Positions 15,001 to 21,000 of a DNA stretch of 64,000 bases are shown here, one piece after another. A program made the position numbers and the translations under genes. The DNA is from SP5GCR1 sp965199685 (GTDB lineage Bacteria > Pseudomonadota > Gammaproteobacteria > Poriferisulfidales > Oxydemutatoraceae), in NCBI GenBank assembly GCA_965199685.1, contig OZ241323.1, positions 930,001 through 994,000 of the forward strand, read 5' to 3'. Numbering within the stretch: the stretch's first letter is position 1; every line of letters begins with the position of its first letter. The notes below the pieces were generated by a model, which did no database searches, had not been told where the DNA came from, and saw nothing but the letters and a program-made list of their open reading frames with translations.

Positions 15001-18000
15001 GACCGCGCAAAACCCAAGCATAACTAGAACCTATACCTTGCAAGTGAGTCGAGATCCGAGTACCGATGTGGACTTGAGAGGTATCACCGTCAATGGCAAT
15101 GCCGCAACGAGGAATGACGATGGAACCTATACTGCAAATATAGGCGAAAATGATGAGAATGTTAGCGTGATTGCAGAGTCAAGTAGCCCCAAAGCGATGG
15201 TGGCAATCACCTTAGACGGAGTCACAAACTCTGCGACCAGTCGGACTATAACGGAATTTACCATAGACGAGCCTGGCACTAGCGAAGAATTACGGATTAG
15301 AATAACTGCGCAGGCTGACGGCATTGAACCGCAAGATTATACTTTGACGGTGCGTCGCGACCCGAGTACCGATGCGAGCTTGTCGCGATTGGAATTGCTA
15401 CCACAGCCGCCGGGTGGGGTTGATGCGGTGATTTTTGACTCGCTAGCCGATGAGATTAGGTACGAGTTCCCCAACACCGTGGGTGGTGTTACAATAAGAC
15501 CGACTGCGCATCCTTTTGCCAGCAAAGTAGAGATGTTTAGAGTAGGGAGTTCAGCTGGCGAAATCATAGCCAAAGATGCAGAGAGTTCGGAAATAGCTTT
15601 GACACTAGGTGAGACGACGACGATCACTATCGTCGTGACTGCACAAGATACTACAGCACCAATGGAAACTTATACCGTTATACTCACGCGTGCATATACT
15701 TTGGATTTGCGCAGTTTGAGTCTGAGTGATTCGCAGATGAATATGATAGCCCTAATGCCAGCCTTTGCTTCCACAGAACATAGCTATGCCGCAGAAGTTC
15801 CTGCCGAAACGACACAAGTTAGGGTGACATTCGCAACCGACTTAGAAGTAGGGTCCTCGGTGCAGGCCAGTATGCCGACCATTGTTAGCGAAAGGACGAT
15901 ACGCGATTACAATGTTGACGATCGGATAGAGAAAACCGTGTCGCTACCGCTGAGCTTCGGTGTGAACACTCTGGTAATCATGACTTCGGCATTAGGAGAA
16001 CAACAGGCAACCACGCTTACGGTTACTCGCCTTAAAAGCACCAATGCTAGATTGCAAAGCCTGCAGCTACTAGACACAAGCAACACTGATTTGCTTGCAG
16101 GAATTTTCTCTCCCACCACCTTAAGCTATGTTGTAGTTGCTGCCAACGCTGACAATTTTATCACCCTGATATTGGAACCGCAGGACGATAAAGTTACTGG
16201 TATCACTCTCAATGATGTGCCGCTGAGTTTAATTACCCTGAAAACCACCGGTTTGATTACCAGTGGGCCGCGCCGCTTGGTGTTAGGCGAGAACGAAATC
16301 GAATTGAAAATTATCGCACACGACGAGACAAGTTCGCAGACTTATACATTGACAGTCAACCGTGCGGCAAGTTCCAACGCCAACTTGGATAGTTTCCAAA
16401 TCACGCCGGTCTCTGGAGGAGTTCCTCAAGCTCCGGTGTCTCCGCAAAACTTTGCTGCCAATACACTATCGTACACCTTGCCCGAACAGGAAAACGAGAT
16501 AGAGTGTATCAGGGTGACTCCGGCAGCAGCCGATGACCGGGCAACGATTGAAATTACCAAAAGCGGGGATACCCCTGAGGAAAATTACTTTGTTGGCAAG
16601 AACAACCGCGAGCCTAGCGAGTGTATAGATTTGGATGTAGGGAGCAATACGATATCAGTCAAGCTAACCGCATCGGATAAAAGAACGATGCGCACCTATA
16701 TGATAAATATAGCTCGCAAGGCGAATTCCAATATTAATTTGAGTGCCCCTCCGACAGTTTCGGGTACCGCTGCAACCAGAGTCCCAGGAACCAACAACTA
16801 TACCGCAATGCTGGCTACAACTGCAACGAGTTTTTCGGTGTCGGCGATGGCCGAGCATCCGAATGCAACGGTATTGCTTAGAACCAGCGACGGTGTCGAG
16901 GCAGGCCCTAGCCGAACTGCATCATTAACCTCTGTCGGTATAAGCAACACTGAGCCTGAGGAGATCACGATCATTGTAATCGCGCAAGACACAACGAGTC
17001 GAACATACACGCTGACCGTTAGTCTGGAACTGAGCAAAGATGTGAGTTTGGGAAGTTTGACCGTGGCTGGCACTGCTGCCGTTGAGCAGAGCGATGGAAC
17101 CTACACTGCCGATGTAGGCGAGAATATGGCAGATGTTTCGGTGGTTGCGGTTGCCGGAGACTCCAATGCAACGGTGGCAATCAAAGAGGGTGTTAATACG
17201 CTTGAGAGTGCAATGACATCGGCAACGAGTAGTGTCCGCCTAGCCGAGACCGGAGATACTAAAACTCTAACAATTGAAGTGACTGCGCAGGATGTCGGGT
17301 TCTCTGAAAGTTATACTCTAGTTATCAGTCGCGCAGAAAGTAGCAATGATTGTTTGGCATCGTTAGCGATTCTAAACAGCGCAGACAATAGTCGTGCAGA
17401 TAGCACAACTTTCAATAGCAGCTGCGATGCTCAACCGTCTAATCCTAGAGCAACTTTGGATATAGATAATTCGGTTGCGCAGATATTGATCCAAGCGACT
17501 GCACAAAACAGTAGGGCAGATATCAAGGTGCAGATTCCGGGCGACAACGATGGTGAACAGGTTCAAAGCGGTGCGAGCAATACTCAAGCTGTAGCCATAC
17601 CCGAAGGTGGTGCTACGACGATTACGATTGTGGTGACTGCCCAAAACGGCATGACAAACCGAGAGTATACCGTGAGGGTGCAGCGCGCTGCGAGTTCCGA
17701 TAACAATTTGAGACGCTTGCTGTTGCTTGATGTGAACGATGTCAATCTACTCACTTTTGCAACTGAGCAACGAAACTACGATATAGAAGTTTCTAATGCG
17801 AGTGATCGTGCGACGGTGTCTGCCGAAGCGCATCCGCAAGCAAAAATTAAACTACGCATAGACGGTGTAGAAGATATTGCAACGCGCACTGGTATGATCA
17901 GCAGTGAATTTGAGTTGCGGGAGACTGGAGCAGTAAATCGTGTTCGGGTTCGTATCGTGGTTACTGCTCAAGATGATATCACGACCAAAGGCTACACCAT

Positions 18001-21000
18001 GTTCGTGACACGCGCCGATCCGCGTAGAACGAATGCAGACTTAGGGACGATCGGATTTCAGGTAGATAGAGACGGCATGTATACATCGCTACCGGTGGAA
18101 GTGATTCCACCCGAAGAGGGCAGTACCACCTACTCGGCAGTTATCAGAGGAATAGCGGGGCTTGAAGTTCAGAATGTAAATCGCATCAGAGTGTTGCCGC
18201 GAGCCTCTGACGGTGCTGCGACGGTGAGTATAAACGGCGAAGCAGCAATGTCTGCGCCGAGTTTGGATTTGATGCTCGCTGCCGCATTGGATACTGCCGA
18301 AGCCCCTATAACTATCAAAGTCATCGCCGGGGATGAGGTGACATCTGCGACCTATAGCTTACTAATAACCCGAGAGAGCAGTTCGGATACTGGATTGAGT
18401 TCGCTAACAGTCGGCGGCGTTGCATTACAACTAGACGATGCCACAACCGCATATACCGCAACCATAGGCGAGAATGTAATGACTACCGACATAAATGCAC
18501 GCACTAGACATTCGCAAGCCACACTGGTCATTCGTGAGCAAGGAGATACTCAAACTCAAGATAATGGTCAAAGAAGTGTAACTAGGTCAATCAGCATAGC
18601 CGATACCGGCGACAGTAAAACTTTTGACATCATCGTGACCGCGCAAAACCCAAGCATAAGCCAAACCTATACCTTGGAAGTGAACCGAGATCCGAGTACC
18701 GATGTGGACTTGAAAGGTATCACCGTCAATGGCAATGATGCAACCAGGAATGACGATGGAACTTATACTGCGAACATAAGCGAAAATACTGAGAATGTTA
18801 GCGTGATTGTAGAATCAAATAGTCCTAAAGCGATGGTGACAATCACTTTAGACGAGCAAACAAACTCTGCAACCAGTCGGGCTAGCAGGGAATTTACCAT
18901 AGACGATCCCGGTGCTAGCGAACAATTAAGGATTAGAATAACTGCGCAAGATCCCAATACTGCGCCACAAGATTATACTTTGACGGTGCGTCGCGACCCG
19001 AGTACCGATGCGCGCTTGTCACGATTAGAATTGCTACCACAGCCGCCGGGTGGGGTTGACCCAGTGATTTTTGACTCGCTAACCGATACTATAATCAGTC
19101 ACGAGTTCTCCGGTACCGTGAGCGGTGTCAGAATAAAACCGACCACACATCCTTTTGCAAACAAAGTAGAGATGTTTAGGGCAGGGATTTCCATGGGCGA
19201 ATTGATAAGAAAAGGTGCAGAGAGTTCGGAGATAGCTTTGACACTAGGCGAGACGACAACGATTACCATCGTCGTGACCGCGCAAGATACCACAGCACCG
19301 ATGATAACTTATACCGTGGTATTAAGCCGTGTGAACTCAGATACCGAATTAGACGGTATTAGCGTGTTGCCGGGTAGATTAGAACCAACCTTCAGCCCCG
19401 ATATGAAAAGTTATAGGGTAGTGGGTCGCATTAGAGAAGAGCTTACACTGACGGTCAGTGCCAAGACTGGGCAAATGATCGAAGCTAACAACACCGCTCT
19501 AACTAGTAACGTAGGTCAAAGCTTCCCTCTAGATTATGGAGCAAACATGATTGGGATCGTGGTGACCGCAGCCGACGGAGTGACAACCGAAGGCTATATC
19601 GTGACCGCAGTTCGTCCGGTCACTTTGGATAGTTTGACACTCAACGGGCTTAGCAACCTTGCTGATTATATGTTTGATACCGCTGTGAGAAGCTATACGG
19701 TGACGGTTGCAAACGATAGACCAGCACTCACCGTGATACCTAGCTCGAATGATAGCGATATCACCTATACGGTTCTTGAGGCAGGCGCAGGCATAGAGTT
19801 GCGACAGTTGCTACCAGACGAAGTTGGCAGATTTTCAGTTCCATTCAATGTAGGTCAAACAAAAATCATTACTGTGGTACCTCGTGCATCAAACGGAACG
19901 ACCACTAGCTATGTGGTGCGTGCGACACGCGAAGTGAGCACCAATGCCGATTTGAGTGCTTTGAGGGTAGTGTCAAACGGAGCCACACTTACTGACTTTG
20001 ATAATCTGGCAATAAACACGAGTTATATGTATGAAATTACTAATCCGGTAGTCGGAGACAAAGCGGAAAGTGTTAGGTTGGAAGCAGAGACAGCACATAG
20101 CAGTGCGACGATTACAGACTTCACGATAAACGATACTGACGCAGAGATCAGCGACGCTATATCTTTAGATGAAGGTCAAACTAAGATAGCTAGAATTGAG
20201 GTGACCGCTCAAGACGGGCAGACGACCAAGGCCTACACGGTGACGATTACGCGCCAACCGAGCAAAGACACACGGCTGAGTATGCTGAAAATCTCACCGG
20301 ATGAATCAGTACCGGGATTTAGTTTTGATCCTACGGTGGAAAATCAACAAACCCGCTATTCTGTAGAACTATCTAGTAATGTAGCCAATACAACCCTAAC
20401 TGCGGTTGCCAATAATGCGAACGCAACGCTGACAATCAGCGAAGGGAATAATACAACGAGTCCTGCCAACAGTCGTGATCTGCCGATTACGGTTGACGCA
20501 GGTGAGAGTAAAGTAATCACCATAGTGGTGACTGCACAGGATACTCAAATGATGGCAACAACCTATACCGTGACCGTATCTCGTGCTTCGGCGATGGATA
20601 GAACTTCGTTAGGATTTATGCTTGAAATGACCGGCATCACTCTAACCGAGGATCCCAACTCCGGAACCCGATATACTGGCGAAATTAGCAGTGTGACTAG
20701 CGAAACCATAATTTCGGCATCGGCAACCGCCGCCGATGTAAGTGTGCAGCGCATCCTAGTAGATAGCAACGAGCGTATCAAAGACGGAACGATCCAAACC
20801 TTAAGCGTAAGTTTAATTCCTATTTCTAATGCTATTCCTTTGTCTCAAGAGGGAATTAGCATCGTCATCGTACTAAGACGCATTGATAACACCGAAGACG
20901 GCTACACCGAAGAAAGTTATACCATAGACATAGCCGATCTGATCATTTTAGAGGCTTTGGAATTGACCGGCCTCAAGGCTGACGATCCGTACCAATTTGA

